This document shows, in pieces, positions 8,225-18,245 of a DNA stretch of 48,187 nt; positions within the stretch are counted from its first letter, which is position 1; each line of letters starts with the position of its first letter. Both the position numbers and the translations under genes were made by a program. The notes beneath the pieces are model-generated. The model did no database searches and was not told where the DNA came from. It saw only the letters and a list, made by a program, of their open reading frames with translations. The DNA is from an uncultured Bacilli bacterium. GTDB taxonomy: Bacteria; Bacillota_I; Bacilli_A; RFN20; CAG-449. Location of the stretch: contig CANQWG010000006.1 of NCBI GenBank assembly GCA_947627505.1, positions 1 to 48,187 on the forward strand. The letters run 5' to 3'.

Positions 8225-11200
8225 TCAAAATAATGATAACTGACTATCCTCAGGAAGATCATCTAAAGAGCCTAATTTTCTGAGGTTTTCAATATTTTGC
8301 AAGTTTAACTTCGTTCGCTTAGACAAATCCTCAACTGAAATAAACGGATTTTTCTTTCTGGCTTCAATTACAGTTTCTGCAGCTTGTTCGCCTAAGCCAT
8401 CGATAACGCTAAACGGCGGTATTATTGTACCATTTTCTTTATCAACAATAAAGACTTTACTATCTGATTTGTTAAGATTTATTTTTTCAATCTTATAGCC
8501 ACGTTCTGCCATTTCTAATGCAACGTGTAAAGTTTTTTCTATATCATCATCTTTAGGTGAAAGTTTTTCACCGTTATTTCGACGTTCGTCATATTCACAT
8601 AATTTAGCAATTATAGCCTTTTCTCCGCCTACCATAACTCCGATATCAAATTGTTTGGCACGAGTTGAAAAATACGAAGCGTAAAATTCCAAAGGATAAT
8701 ATACCTTATACCACGCGATACGACAAGCCATCATCACATAGGCCACCGCGTGTGCTTTCGGGAATAAATATTTAATTTTATTGCACGATTGAATATAATA
8801 ATCCGGTATTCCTTGTTCCCTTAGCATTTTTTCATCATCCGGATTAATTTTTTTACCTTTTCTCACACTTTCCATGATTTTAAAAGCTTTAGACGGATTA
8901 ATTCCATGCTGGGTCAAGTAAATCATAATATCATCACGACATCCGATAACCCCGTGAATATCACATATTCCGTTATTGATCAAATCTTGAGCATTACCAT
9001 TCCAAACGTCGGTACCATGCGATAGACCGGAAATGATAACAAGATCGGCAAAAGTTTTAGGATTAGTCGCTTTAAGCATCTCTCTTGTTAACTTGGTCTT
9101 AAATTCCGGCACCGCTAAAACCCCGGTGGTTTCTTTTAAATAATTAGAATGGCAGTTTAATGCTTCTCTAGAAGAAAACAAAGAGATAACTCGCGGATCG
9201 GTCGCGTTGATTTCTTGGGGATTGATCCCTGTAATATCACTTAACATTTTTAATTGAGTAGGATCATCGTGTCCCAGTAGATCAAGTTTCAAGACGTTAT
9301 CGTGGATTGCATGGAAATCAAAGTGGGTGGTTTGCCACGCCGCATTTTGATCATCCGCCGGATATTGAATCGCCGTAAAATCATAAACGTCCATATCGTC
9401 GGGAATGACGATGATGCCTCCTGGATGTTGACCGGTTGTTCTTTTTACGTTTTCACATCCCTTAGCAAGATATAATTTTTGTGCTTGTGAAATAGTGCTA
9501 GGATCTATTCCTAGTGATTCATAATAGCCTAAAGCAAATCCGATCGCCGTTTTTTCGGCAACCGTTTCTATCGTTCCGGCGCGATAAACATTTTTCTCAC
9601 CTAACAAAGTCTTAGTTAACTCATGTGCTTGCGATTGATATTCACTTGAAAAGTTTAAATCGATATCCGGAACCTTTTCGGCATTAAAACCTAAGAAGGT
9701 TGCAAACGGAATATTTTGTCCATCGCGTTTCATTTCTATATGGCAATGCGGACACTCTTTTTCCGGAAGATCATAGCCACTTCGAATGTTAGGATCGTCG
9801 ATAAATTCCGAATGTTTGCATTTCGGGCATAAATAATGCGGTGGTAACGCATTGACTTCCGTAATCGAAGCCATCGTCGCCACAAACGAAGAACCGACTG
9901 AACCACGAGACCCGACTAAGAACCCATCTTGATTGGCTTTTTGGACAATTTTATGCGCAATATAATAAATGACGGCATATCCGTGAGCGATAATTCCGCT
10001 TAACTCCGCTTCCAAGCGTTCCGCGACAATCGAAGGTAAAGGATCACCATACACTTCATAAGCCTTTTTATAAACTAAGTCTTGAAGCATTTCATTGACG
10101 TTTTCAATATGTGGCGGATAAAGTTTATCTTTAATTGGATAAATCTCTTCAAAAGAATCCGCAAGAAGATTCGTGTTAGTGACCACGATTTCTTTAGCCT
10201 TCTCTTCACCTAAAAAAGCAAAGTCACTTAACATTTCATCCGTCGGTCTAAAATGTTGTGAAGGGTTTTCGACATGTTGTTTTCCACGCCTAATTAAATT
10301 CAAAGGATGAAGCGAGGAGTTTTTAGCCGGCTTCGCGGAAATATAGACGTCGCGGAAAATCTTTTGATAGGGATGTAAATAATGACAATCGCTGGTTGCT
10401 ATGACCATTTTATCCAATTCATCTGCCGCTTCTACGATATCAGTTAAAATTGTTTGTACTCTTTCTTCGCTTTCAATTTGTCCGGAATTAATTAAGTACG
10501 AATAATTTTCAATCGGTTGCACTTCGATAAAATCATAAAATTTCATCTTCTCTTTGACGATGTTTTTGCTTCGCGTAGAAGCGGTATCGAATACTTCGCC
10601 ATTAAAACAAGCACTGCCGATCAATAGATGCTCACGATATTTTTCAATTTCGCTTCTAGGAATTCTAGGACCGCCGGCATAATACTTAATGTGTGACATT
10701 GAAATGAGTTTAAAAAGGTCTTTTAATCCTTGAGCGTCGCGAGCATAACAAGTGATGTGCTTAGGGCGCAAATTTTTAGCCATTTCCGGATTATACAAAT
10801 CATTTAAATCACGATGGCGAAGTTTCGGGTTATCTTTTGTAAGACGTCCTAACATCGCAATCCACACAAAAGTTAAAACTTCCGCATCATAGTCAGCACG
10901 GTGTGCTGATTCTTCATCATATTCGACTTCGCATTGCCTTGCCGTGGCTCCTAAATTGTGGAATTTATTTTTAGCAAAAAGATATTGTGATAAAGGTAAA
11001 GTATCGATAACCGGATTATCTAATTCCTCATAACCTAAGTTGACTAAATTTTGGTTCATAAAACCGACATCGAAGTTAGCATTATGGGAAACGAGAATCG
11101 CATCTTTACAAAATTCTCTGATCACATTGATCACTTTATCGATCGTCGGTTTCCCTTTTAACATTATCGGTGTGATATTAGTGATTTCTGTCGTCTTTTC

Positions 11201-12520
11201 GCTAATTTCAAAACCCGGATTAATCAGCAAGTCGAGACGATCGGCAATTAAACCTTCTTTGTATTTAACCGCGCCAAATTCAATGATTTTATCGTATCTT
11301 GCCGATAAACCTGAAGTTTCTAAGTCAAAAGAAACATACGTAGCTTTATTTAGTTCGATATCCGAAGGATTCATAATATAGCTGAGTTTTTCATCATACA
11401 TATAAAGTTCGGAGCCATAGATCATTTTAATTCCGGCTGCTTTCGCCGCTTTTTGGGCTTCCGGGAAAGCTTGAACCACCCCATGATCCGTGACGGCGAT
11501 GGCTTTATGGCCCCATTTTGCGGCTTGATCGATATAATCGCTAATTGAAGTCACACCATCCATAACCGACATTTTAGTGTGTACGTGAAATTCGACTCTT
11601 TTCTCTTTTGCCGTATCTAAGATCTCTTTTTCAAAAGGTTCATCGATGATCGCTATAGAACGAGCTACGATTTGCAACCGTTGATTATAATCCGACAAGG
11701 AAACTCTGGCTTTAATTTTCAAGTGTTCGGCTTTTTTAATTAATTCAAGTTTTTCAGGCGTAAAGTTTCGGTTATTTTCAAACACCAAAACTTCGACTGA
11801 GTCAGTGCGGTCATAGATATATAACGTAAGCATTTTTTTACCCTTAAAGGTGGTTCTATCTTCCGCATAAAAATTCTTACCTTCAAAAGACACATAGCCA
11901 CTATCGGCATTGAGGTCTTTAAGCATGATTTCTTTACAAGGACCTAACACTTTATAACGTCCGCCATCAAAAGAATCATACGAGCCATAACGGCTTTCCA
12001 ATTGACGAAATTTTTCCTTAATCACTGGCAAAAACTTTTCCATCTCTTCAAATCTTTGCTTTAAAACTCCATCGCCGCTTCGTTCTTCGTGCTTAATTTC
12101 AAAATCGAGATCGATATCATCCAAGAATTCTTCCCATTCCGCTAAAACCGGTGAAAAGTAATTGTAATGAAGCGAACCATTAAAGATGAAAGTGATGCTT
12201 TGTTTACCACCGCTAAAAGATGGCATCTGTGCTTCACTTAAACCCGTATTGTACACAAAATTATCTTTCAATAAATCATATACGTCTTGAACCGTATAAA
12301 AATTTCTATGAATAAAAGAAAGATTTACTTTATAGGTCGGTAAACTTAAGCCATTAAAGATTCTTTGATAATCAAGGTAATTTAATTTTTGATTGACATA
12401 TATTTTTGCCTCTAAAACATTATTTTTCTTATCAAAAGAACATGAAAAACCGACTCCTTCATAGGGAGTGATATCTTCAATTTGAAGGCTTTTTAAAAAT
12501 CGTTCAAATACTTTATCCAC
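8225..12520 (-). CDS. polC: DNA polymerase III alpha subunit, PolC type
   Basis: Main replicative DNA polymerase of low-GC Gram-positives, at the replisome. At 1431 residues it is close to B. subtilis PolC. Domains in order: N-terminal helical region, OB fold (about 215-295), PHP domain (HVHTKMS 312-318), inserted 3'-5' exonuclease (DLE 399-401; HNANFD 479-484; HRADYD near 545), polymerase palm (GSRGSVGSS 871-879), a zinc knuckle (CPKC 898-901 with CPHC near 923-926), catalytic PDIDLNFS (951-958), then fingers and C-terminal region. Start is GTG with GAGG 9 nt upstream. The stop is TGA. It follows rseP by 24 nt; proS, often between them, is absent here. Confidence 0.98.
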   Translation of the reverse strand: MDKVFERFLKSLQIEDITPYEGVGFSCSFDKKNNVLEAKIYVNQKLNYLDYQRIFNGLSLPTYKVNLSFIHRNFYTVQDVYDLLKDNFVYNTGLSEAQMPSFSGGKQSITFIFNGSLHYNYFSPVLAEWEEFLDDIDLDFEIKHEERSGDGVLKQRFEEMEKFLPVIKEKFRQLESRYGSYDSFDGGRYKVLGPCKEIMLKDLNADSGYVSFEGKNFYAEDRTTFKGKKMLTLYIYDRTDSVEVLVFENNRNFTPEKLELIKKAEHLKIKARVSLSDYNQRLQIVARSIAIIDEPFEKEILDTAKEKRVEFHVHTKMSVMDGVTSISDYIDQAAKWGHKAIAVTDHGVVQAFPEAQKAAKAAGIKMIYGSELYMYDEKLSYIMNPSDIELNKATYVSFDLETSGLSARYDKIIEFGAVKYKEGLIADRLDLLINPGFEISEKTTEITNITPIMLKGKPTIDKVINVIREFCKDAILVSHNANFDVGFMNQNLVNLGYEELDNPVIDTLPLSQYLFAKNKFHNLGATARQCEVEYDEESAHRADYDAEVLTFVWIAMLGRLTKDNPKLRHRDLNDLYNPEMAKNLRPKHITCYARDAQGLKDLFKLISMSHIKYYAGGPRIPRSEIEKYREHLLIGSACFNGEVFDTASTRSKNIVKEKMKFYDFIEVQPIENYSYLINSGQIESEERVQTILTDIVEAADELDKMVIATSDCHYLHPYQKIFRDVYISAKPAKNSSLHPLNLIRRGKQHVENPSQHFRPTDEMLSDFAFLGEEKAKEIVVTNTNLLADSFEEIYPIKDKLYPPHIENVNEMLQDLVYKKAYEVYGDPLPSIVAERLEAELSGIIAHGYAVIYYIAHKIVQKANQDGFLVGSRGSVGSSFVATMASITEVNALPPHYLCPKCKHSEFIDDPNIRSGYDLPEKECPHCHIEMKRDGQNIPFATFLGFNAEKVPDIDLNFSSEYQSQAHELTKTLLGEKNVYRAGTIETVAEKTAIGFALGYYESLGIDPSTISQAQKLYLAKGCENVKRTTGQHPGGIIVIPDDMDVYDFTAIQYPADDQNAAWQTTHFDFHAIHDNVLKLDLLGHDDPTQLKMLSDITGINPQEINATDPRVISLFSSREALNCHSNYLKETTGVLAVPEFKTKLTREMLKATNPKTFADLVIISGLSHGTDVWNGNAQDLINNGICDIHGVIGCRDDIMIYLTQHGINPSKAFKIMESVRKGKKINPDDEKMLREQGIPDYYIQSCNKIKYLFPKAHAVAYVMMACRIAWYKVYYPLEFYASYFSTRAKQFDIGVMVGGEKAIIAKLCEYDERRNNGEKLSPKDDDIEKTLHVALEMAERGYKIEKINLNKSDSKVFIVDKENGTIIPPFSVIDGLGEQAAETVIEARKKNPFISVEDLSKRTKLNLQNIENLRKLGSLDDLPEDSQLSLF

Positions 12521-12544
12521 CGCTATATCCTCACTACTTAAAAA

Positions 12545-13693
12545 TTATATTATGTACTTTATGATATCTTTGAAAAGAACCACTATCATCAATCCAAATA
12601 ACAAAACCATGCCGACCGTGGCCGCGATATTTTTAACTTTACTCGGCATTTCTTTTCGGGTGATGCCTTCAAATGCCACCACCAATAAATGCCATCCATC
12701 TAACCCTGGGAAAGGCAAAATATTCATCACTGCTAAGTTTACCGAAATAACGCCCCATAATCTTAAAAAATAACCAAATCCGTCTTTAAAAGCGTTTTTA
12801 CTCGCTTCAAATATCGCAATAGGACCGCCTAAATTTTCAAATCCTTCTTTGCTGAAAAGCGTCCCTAAAGCTTTAACAATGATCACTGATGATTCTCCGG
12901 TCTCTTTAAACGAGGAAGAAAGCACTTCGCCGAAATTCAAAGCACGATAGTGAAGTCCGATTCCCGTCCCTTCAAAGCTATAAGTCAAAGAATCACCTTC
13001 TCCGACAACTTTTAAATCTAAAACAATCGGTGTTTTATTATTAACGTGCAAAGTCATCTGCACTTTATCATTTTGCGTAAGAGGATAAAATTCGGATTTA
13101 TTAACTCTATCGTCCGTCAATAAGTGATTAATCGCTCGGATTAAATCATTGCCATTATTGATGTCGGTAGTATATTCGACAGTCTTACCATCGATAGTTC
13201 CTAAATAATCGAGTTTAATAATTTCATCATCTTCACGCAAGCCTTGATTATACGCCGTTCCGTTTTCTAAAACTCTAAAGGAACGATACGATGTGTCGAT
13301 TTGTTCCGTAGTGGCAAAATATCCGATAAAAAACAGAAAGGCCAAAACCATATTGAGTGTGACGCCGGCCACCATGATAATAGCTCTTTTCCATTTGGCG
13401 ATTCCCAATAACGAACGTTCTTTAGGAAGATTTTTGATTTCTTCATCTTCGTCATCTTGATTTTCATCTTCGCCTTCACCCACCATAGAGACGTATCCGC
13501 CTAAAGGAATCGCTCTTAAAGAATATTGTGTTTCGCCCCATTTCTTTTTTAAAAGCAAGGGACCAAAACCAATCGAAAATTCACGACAATACACTTTGAA
13601 TAATTTAGCCATCGAAAAATGGCCTAATTCATGAATTGTCACTAATAATCCTAAACTAATGATAAATAAGATGATGTTAATAAGAAAATCCAT
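12545..13693 (-). CDS. rseP: RIP metalloprotease RseP/RasP (site-2 protease)
   Basis: Integral membrane zinc protease that cuts anti-sigma factors and signal-peptide remnants within the membrane. HELGH (21-25) lies in the first membrane helix, and the third zinc ligand LDG is at 331-333. A PDZ-like domain lies between the membrane segments (about 130-265), and hydrophobic helices follow at about 105-127, 305-325 and 355-378. A short acidic cytoplasmic loop (about 75-90, DENQDDEDEE) is distinctive. The ATG overlaps the dxr stop by one base (TAATG), so translation is coupled. Confidence 0.96.
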   Translation of the reverse strand: MDFLINIILFIISLGLLVTIHELGHFSMAKLFKVYCREFSIGFGPLLLKKKWGETQYSLRAIPLGGYVSMVGEGEDENQDDEDEEIKNLPKERSLLGIAKWKRAIIMVAGVTLNMVLAFLFFIGYFATTEQIDTSYRSFRVLENGTAYNQGLREDDEIIKLDYLGTIDGKTVEYTTDINNGNDLIRAINHLLTDDRVNKSEFYPLTQNDKVQMTLHVNNKTPIVLDLKVVGEGDSLTYSFEGTGIGLHYRALNFGEVLSSSFKETGESSVIIVKALGTLFSKEGFENLGGPIAIFEASKNAFKDGFGYFLRLWGVISVNLAVMNILPFPGLDGWHLLVVAFEGITRKEMPSKVKNIAATVGMVLLFGLMIVVLFKDIIKYII

Positions 13694-14850
13694 TACATTT
13701 CCTCCTCAATCAAGCGCCACGCTTCTTGATAAGCCCAAGAGTTGACATAAACTAAATCATCAAGGGTCGGGTTATCGATGATGCGATGGGAATCCATCAC
13801 TTTTTCAATGATCGTTTCAATGCGATTAAATTTCAATTTATTAGTCCTAAATGCCAAGTTGCACGCTTCATTCGCGGCATTTAAGACACATGGTAAGGTT
13901 CCTTTGGTTTTTAATGCTCTTCTTGCTAAAGCTAGACCTGGATACCTCTTATTATCGAGTTTTCTAAAATGCAAAGTTTGCATCTTTTCTAAATCAAGCG
14001 AGGGAAGGTCATTATGGTGATAGCATTCGCCATATAACGCATATGAAATCGGTATCCGCATATCAGCGATTCCTAAATCCGCCACAAACGAATGATCGCT
14101 ACATTCGATCATCGAATGAATTACCGATTCATCGTGAAGCAAGACATCGATCCGTTCTTCAGGAATTCCAAAAAGATAATGAGCTTCAATGATTTCAAAG
14201 CCTTTGTTGATCATCGTCGCCGAATCGATAGTAATTTTATCGCCCATGGACCACGAAGGATGCTTTAAAGCGTCTTCAACCGTGACGTTTTGAAGTTCCT
14301 CGCGTGATAAATCGCGAAAACTACCACCCGAAGCCGTTAAAATCAATCTTAAAACATCGGTGTCTTTTTTCGCTTTAAGACATTTGCTTAAAGCCACGTG
14401 TTCTGAATCGATGGGATAAAGATGACTTAAAGGATGCTCTTTCAATAGTTTATTGATCAGTTCACCACCAACCACCAAGGTTTCTTTGTTTGCCAAAGCG
14501 ACATCCAAATTAAGTTCGAGAGCCTTAACTGTAGGAACAAGTCCTGCAAATCCGACTAAAGCGTTGACTAAAAGATCGCACGAGGAATCCTCTAACAATT
14601 TTAATATACCCTCTTCTTGATTATAAAAAACCACCGAAGGAAATTCTTTTTTTAATATCTCTGTTCCTTCTTGGCTTTCGATGTAACAAAAGTGAATACT
14701 TGGATGGGAACTTATTATTTTTCTCATTGCATCGATGTTTTTTTGACAACAGACACCAATCAGTTCAAAATCTTGCTTATTATCATCGATAAGAGAAATA
14801 GTTGAACGACCGACGCTTCCGGTCGCCCCTAATAAAACGATCTTTTTCAT
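13693..14850 (-). CDS. dxr: 1-deoxy-D-xylulose 5-phosphate reductoisomerase
   Basis: Second enzyme of the MEP pathway: DXP to 2-C-methyl-D-erythritol 4-phosphate with NADPH and a divalent metal. The 385 residues show the NADPH fold GATGSVGRS (8-16), LANKETLVVGGELI, the metal and substrate motifs DSEHVAL, SGGSFRD and HPSWSMGDKITIDSATM, and the C-terminal four-helix bundle. It supplies isoprenoid precursors used by UppS encoded upstream. One-base overlaps with cdsA and rseP on both sides indicate a tight operon. The pathway's presence separates this host from many reduced mycoplasmas. Confidence 0.97.
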   Translation of the reverse strand: MKKIVLLGATGSVGRSTISLIDDNKQDFELIGVCCQKNIDAMRKIISSHPSIHFCYIESQEGTEILKKEFPSVVFYNQEEGILKLLEDSSCDLLVNALVGFAGLVPTVKALELNLDVALANKETLVVGGELINKLLKEHPLSHLYPIDSEHVALSKCLKAKKDTDVLRLILTASGGSFRDLSREELQNVTVEDALKHPSWSMGDKITIDSATMINKGFEIIEAHYLFGIPEERIDVLLHDESVIHSMIECSDHSFVADLGIADMRIPISYALYGECYHHNDLPSLDLEKMQTLHFRKLDNKRYPGLALARRALKTKGTLPCVLNAANEACNLAFRTNKLKFNRIETIIEKVMDSHRIIDNPTLDDLVYVNSWAYQEAWRLIEEEM

Positions 14851-15806
14851 TATGATATAAACGGAAAGTTAATGATCGTCAAGAGCACTAAAGTTACTGC
14901 TAAGCAAGTGACAATAACTGAGTCAAAACGATCTAATACACCACCATGTCCCGGTAATAAATTTCCAAAATCTTTGATGTTAAAATGGCGCTTTATCGCT
15001 GAAAACATGAAATCGCCCAACACGGAAATCACCGCGATAATCACCGACACCAATAAAACCCAATACCAATGTTCGATATCTAAATATCCTTTAAGTATCG
15101 GTGCATTCAAGGAATCGCATATTAGCGCAAACGAAAAACTTAAAATTGTCGATATACACATACCACCGACAAATCCTTCCCAGGTTTTTTTAGGTGAAAT
15201 ACGTGGATTCATTTTATGTTTTCCTAAAAGAATACCGGTAATATAGCCTCCCGCATCGCATAAAAGGGCGCCACCGACCACGTAAATAAATAACAAACAT
15301 GATAAAAACTGATTTGAGTAATTAAAATGTGTTAAAGCAACCGGACAATAACGCAAGAAGTAAATCGATTGAATTCCTACCCCGATTAATAATGACATCG
15401 TCGAAACATAGCAGACTTCATTTATACCAAAATCTTCATACATTAACGATAATAAGAAAAGTCCTCCGATAAGAACCGCAAAACCCATCGTCGAAACACG
15501 CATATCATTCATCAGGAACATATTATCTTTGACTGAAGCAATTTCGGTATTTTTCACAAAAATCCAATAAATGAAAGATAAAGTCATTATCATTGAGAAT
15601 GATTTTACGATTATATTAATTTTAGGATTTCGTGGTGCATTCAAAAATTCAATGATTGCTAAAACTGCAGCTACGAGCACGAAGATAAAAAAGAACCAAT
15701 CACCAAAGATAATTGCCGGAACTCCTATCAACAATAAAGCGAGTGCCGTAGTTATCCTGACTGAAAAAGATTTTTTAGTATCTTCGGTAATTTTATTTAC
15801 TTTCAT
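14850..15806 (-). CDS. cdsA: phosphatidate cytidylyltransferase
   Basis: Integral membrane enzyme making CDP-diacylglycerol from CTP and phosphatidate, the entry to phosphatidylglycerol synthesis. The 318 residues include about eight membrane helices, and the family signature is present near the C-terminus (SAIKRHFNIKDFGNLLPGHG followed by GVLDRFDS). KKTWEGFVGG is also typical. The start overlaps the uppS end by 14 nt. The start at 15806 was kept because it gives the usual basic N-terminal tail before the first helix. Confidence 0.96.
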   Translation of the reverse strand: MKVNKITEDTKKSFSVRITTALALLLIGVPAIIFGDWFFFIFVLVAAVLAIIEFLNAPRNPKINIIVKSFSMIMTLSFIYWIFVKNTEIASVKDNMFLMNDMRVSTMGFAVLIGGLFLLSLMYEDFGINEVCYVSTMSLLIGVGIQSIYFLRYCPVALTHFNYSNQFLSCLLFIYVVGGALLCDAGGYITGILLGKHKMNPRISPKKTWEGFVGGMCISTILSFSFALICDSLNAPILKGYLDIEHWYWVLLVSVIIAVISVLGDFMFSAIKRHFNIKDFGNLLPGHGGVLDRFDSVIVTCLAVTLVLLTIINFPFIS

Positions 15807-16548
15807 ATTTTATTCCCCCAAATCGCCGATCGCGTTTAGAATATTCTTCAAGGACTTTTAAAAATTGCGGCCTTTTGAAATCCGGCCAGTGGTCATCGAT
15901 AAAAACAAATTCGGCATAAGCAGCTTCATATAGCATGAAGTTAGAAATGCGCATTTCACCTGAAGTCCTTACAAGGACATCAATTGGTGGTAAATCGTGT
16001 GATTCCATCGCACTTTCAAAAGTAGATTTATTGATATCTGAAATTGAGAGGGTTCCTTTTTTCACCTTTGTCGCCAACTCAATAGCGGCATTGACAATTT
16101 CATCTTGACCACCATAATTGAGACAAATATTTAAAATAAAACCATCATTGTTTTTAGTGATTTCTTTAGCTTTTCTTATCGCTTCTTGAGCGGACGTCGG
16201 CAATCTTGTCAAATCCCCTAAAGTCACTACTTTGGCATGATGTTCGTTAAGTTCATCAATCTCGTCGCGAAAAAAGGTTTCCAACAAATTAAATAAATAG
16301 TCAATCTCCTTTTGGTCTCTTTTCCAATTTTCGGTTGAAAAGCAAAATAAAGACATTACTTTTATATTAAACTCTTCACATAAAAATGCAGTTTCTTTTA
16401 TTCTTTTGCATCCTTCACGATGTCCCATAGAGCGTGGTAATCCCCGCCTTTTAGCCCAGCGACCATTCCCATCCATAATAAAAGCAATATGATTAATCGG
16501 TTTATAAACGATATTTTGATTTGCTTTATTTTTTTTGAAGAGTGCCAT
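15793..16548 (-). CDS. uppS: undecaprenyl diphosphate synthase
   Basis: Cis-prenyltransferase extending farnesyl-PP to the C55 carrier for cell-wall polymers. The 251 residues carry MDGNGRWAKRRGLPRSMGH, with catalytic D26, then the conserved FSTENWKR and the C-terminal VRTSGEMRISNFMLYEAAY; the family consensus RTSGExRLSNFLLWQ is recognisable with a few changes (I for L, YE for WQ). RBS GGGAGGGATC just before the ATG. First gene of the uppS-cdsA-dxr-rseP-polC run; upstream lies a gap with a terminator for frr, so it likely has its own promoter. Confidence 0.96.
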   Translation of the reverse strand: MALFKKNKANQNIVYKPINHIAFIMDGNGRWAKRRGLPRSMGHREGCKRIKETAFLCEEFNIKVMSLFCFSTENWKRDQKEIDYLFNLLETFFRDEIDELNEHHAKVVTLGDLTRLPTSAQEAIRKAKEITKNNDGFILNICLNYGGQDEIVNAAIELATKVKKGTLSISDINKSTFESAMESHDLPPIDVLVRTSGEMRISNFMLYEAAYAEFVFIDDHWPDFKRPQFLKVLEEYSKRDRRFGGIKYESK

Positions 16549-16809
16549 AAAGATCCCTCCCCTCTTTGTTATAATTATACATTAAGGAGTTAAAATATAA
16601 AAATAGTATTTTTATATTTTTGTCGTTTACATTAAGTGATTAATAATAGATTTTATTATCAACTTTTTTGGTTTTTATCATAAATTTGCAATTTCTGAAA
16701 ATTTATAAGCCAACCTTTTTAATACATATAAAGTTTGTTTTATATTTGAAAATTAGCAATTAGTAAATTTTCAAATCTTCGCTGATAAAATATTTGCATT
16801 ATTAAACAA
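16549..16809. other. gap upstream of uppS with long AT palindrome
   Basis: No reading frame. A TATAAT lies at about 16568-16573 on the minus strand, 20 bp upstream of uppS, with no convincing -35. Just behind it is a perfect 13-bp inverted repeat (AAAATATAAAAAT at 16592-16604 against its complement at 16608-16620), which could be an operator or a terminator. The rest is AT-rich with several AAATTTGCAATTT-like words. Confidence 0.4.
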
Positions 16810-16897
16810 AATAAAAATACCTCCAAAGTGGATTACAATTTGCATCGTGAATTTGTTGTATATTTTGCAATTTGTTTTTATCCACTATGGAAGGTAT
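16810..16897 (-). terminator. long-stem terminator after frr
   Basis: Arms at 16817-16833 and 16880-16897 (ATACCTCCAAAGTGGAT against ATCCACTATGGAAGGTAT, one bulge and one mismatch) enclose a 46-nt interior; on the minus strand the second arm runs into TTTTTATTTT. The long interior is unusual for a terminator and could equally be a small inverted-repeat element that has become one. Confidence 0.65.
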
Positions 16898-16909
16898 AAA
16901 TATCACTTA

Positions 16910-17461
16910 TTAAATTGTCATGATGTCTTTTTCTTTTTCAGCGTATTCAGCATCGATTTTTTTGACGAATTCGTCGGTGATTTTTTGGACTTCATCTTCA
17001 AGTGATTTTCTTAAATCTTCGGGAAGTTCTTTATCCTTTTTTAATTCATCGTTTTGCTCTCTTCGAATATTGCGAATCGCAACTTTAGCATCTTCAGCAT
17101 ATCTTTTTGCGGTCTTGGCTAAATCTTTTCTCCGTTCTTCAGTGAGAGCGGGAATCACAAGACGGATAGTATTTCCGTCATTGATTGGATTAATGCCTAA
17201 ATCGGAACTATTAATCGCCCCGAGAATTAACTTTAAGGTTTCACGATCGTAAGGCTTAATTAATAGTTGCCGTGGTTCCGGCACCGATATCGACGCCACT
17301 TGATTAAGCGGTGTCATCGATCCATAATAGTCAATTTCGATGCAATCAAGTAAAGTCGGCGAGACTCTACCGGTTCTTAAAGTGTTGAAATTGTTTTTCA
17401 ATGACTCAATGCTTTTTTGCATTTTTTCACGAGTTTCTTCGACAATGATTTCCTCTATCAT
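16910..17461 (-). CDS. frr: ribosome recycling factor
   Basis: Splits the post-termination ribosome with EF-G. The 183 residues match the family length. The opening helix has LKNNFNTLRTGRVSP, followed by the hinge and domain II with GSMTPLNQVASISVPEPR; PALTEERRKDLAKTAKR lies in the second long helix. It starts 6 nt after the pyrH stop with its RBS (AAAAGGAG) inside the pyrH end. Terminator at 16810-16897 follows. Confidence 0.97.
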   Translation of the reverse strand: MIEEIIVEETREKMQKSIESLKNNFNTLRTGRVSPTLLDCIEIDYYGSMTPLNQVASISVPEPRQLLIKPYDRETLKLILGAINSSDLGINPINDGNTIRLVIPALTEERRKDLAKTAKRYAEDAKVAIRNIRREQNDELKKDKELPEDLRKSLEDEVQKITDEFVKKIDAEYAEKEKDIMTI

Positions 17462-17466
17462 AATAT

Positions 17467-18192
17467 TTATATCTCCTTTTTAATAGTTGTTCCGATATCT
17501 TCGCCATCGAGTATTTTTTCAAAATTTTCCAATTTATTCATATTGAAAACCCGAAGTTCAATGTCTGTATTCATACATAACGATAAAGCGGTGTTATCCA
17601 TGACGCTAAGATCTTTCGCTAGCATTTCTTTATAAGAAAGCTTAGGGAAGAAAACAGCATCGGGATTTCTTTTCGGATCAGCAGAATAAACGCCGTCAAC
17701 GCCATTTTTAGCCATCATAATCGCGTCACATTCCATTTCATTGGCCCTTAATGCCGCGGTCGTATCGGTTGTAAAATACGGAATCCCGGTTCCACCGCCA
17801 AAGATTACCACGCGATTTTTTTCAAGATGGCGAATCGCTCTTCTTCTAATATATGGTTCAGCGACTTCTTTTATTTCAAACGAAGTCATCACTCGCGATT
17901 GAACTCCGATATTTTCCAAAGATGATTGTAACGCTAACGCGTTAATAATCGTACCTAACATTCCCATATGATCGGCGGTAGTTCTTTCAACTCCGATTGA
18001 ATCTGCAAGTTTACCCCGCCAAATATTCCCGGCTCCAACCACAACGCAGACATCGACGCCGCGATTAACCATAAGTTTAATTGCCATGGCCACTTCTTTT
18101 AGACGCTTCGCTTCCAATATACCATTATTGGTATGATCAGCCAAAGCTTCCCCACTGAGTTTGACTAAAACGCGATGATATTTATTTGCCAT
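17467..18192 (-). CDS. pyrH: UMP kinase
   Basis: Phosphorylates UMP to UDP in pyrimidine nucleotide synthesis; bacterial hexamer of the amino-acid-kinase fold, allosterically controlled by GTP and UTP. The 241 residues show KLSGEAL near the N-terminus, VVGAGNIWRG, DHMGMLGTIINALAL, and FGGGTGIPYFTTDTTAALRA. Coupled to frr. It is separated from tsf by the terminator at 18217-18240, so read-through or a promoter in the 20 nt after it must drive it. Confidence 0.97.
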   Translation of the reverse strand: MANKYHRVLVKLSGEALADHTNNGILEAKRLKEVAMAIKLMVNRGVDVCVVVGAGNIWRGKLADSIGVERTTADHMGMLGTIINALALQSSLENIGVQSRVMTSFEIKEVAEPYIRRRAIRHLEKNRVVIFGGGTGIPYFTTDTTAALRANEMECDAIMMAKNGVDGVYSADPKRNPDAVFFPKLSYKEMLAKDLSVMDNTALSLCMNTDIELRVFNMNKLENFEKILDGEDIGTTIKKEI

Positions 18193-18216
18193 TTATATTG
18201 CTCCCTTCTCGCTTAT

Positions 18217-18240
18217 AAAAAGCACTCTTAAAAGAGTGCC
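18217..18240 (-). terminator. terminator between tsf and pyrH
   Basis: GCACTCTT (18222-18229) and AAGAGTGC (18232-18239) form a perfect 8-bp stem with a two-base loop centre, followed on the minus strand by TTTTT. It closes the rpsB-tsf transcript, partly or fully. Confidence 0.88.
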
Positions 18241-18245
18241 TTTTG

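Noticed and set aside
8225-8232. Possible UGA read as tryptophan, since polC ends TGA TAA
   Set aside because: Two gene pairs use ATGA stop/start overlaps, tryptophan is coded by TGG throughout, so UGA is a stop.
13267-13479. 70-residue minus-strand frame within rseP
   Set aside because: Lies inside rseP in another frame; no start signal.
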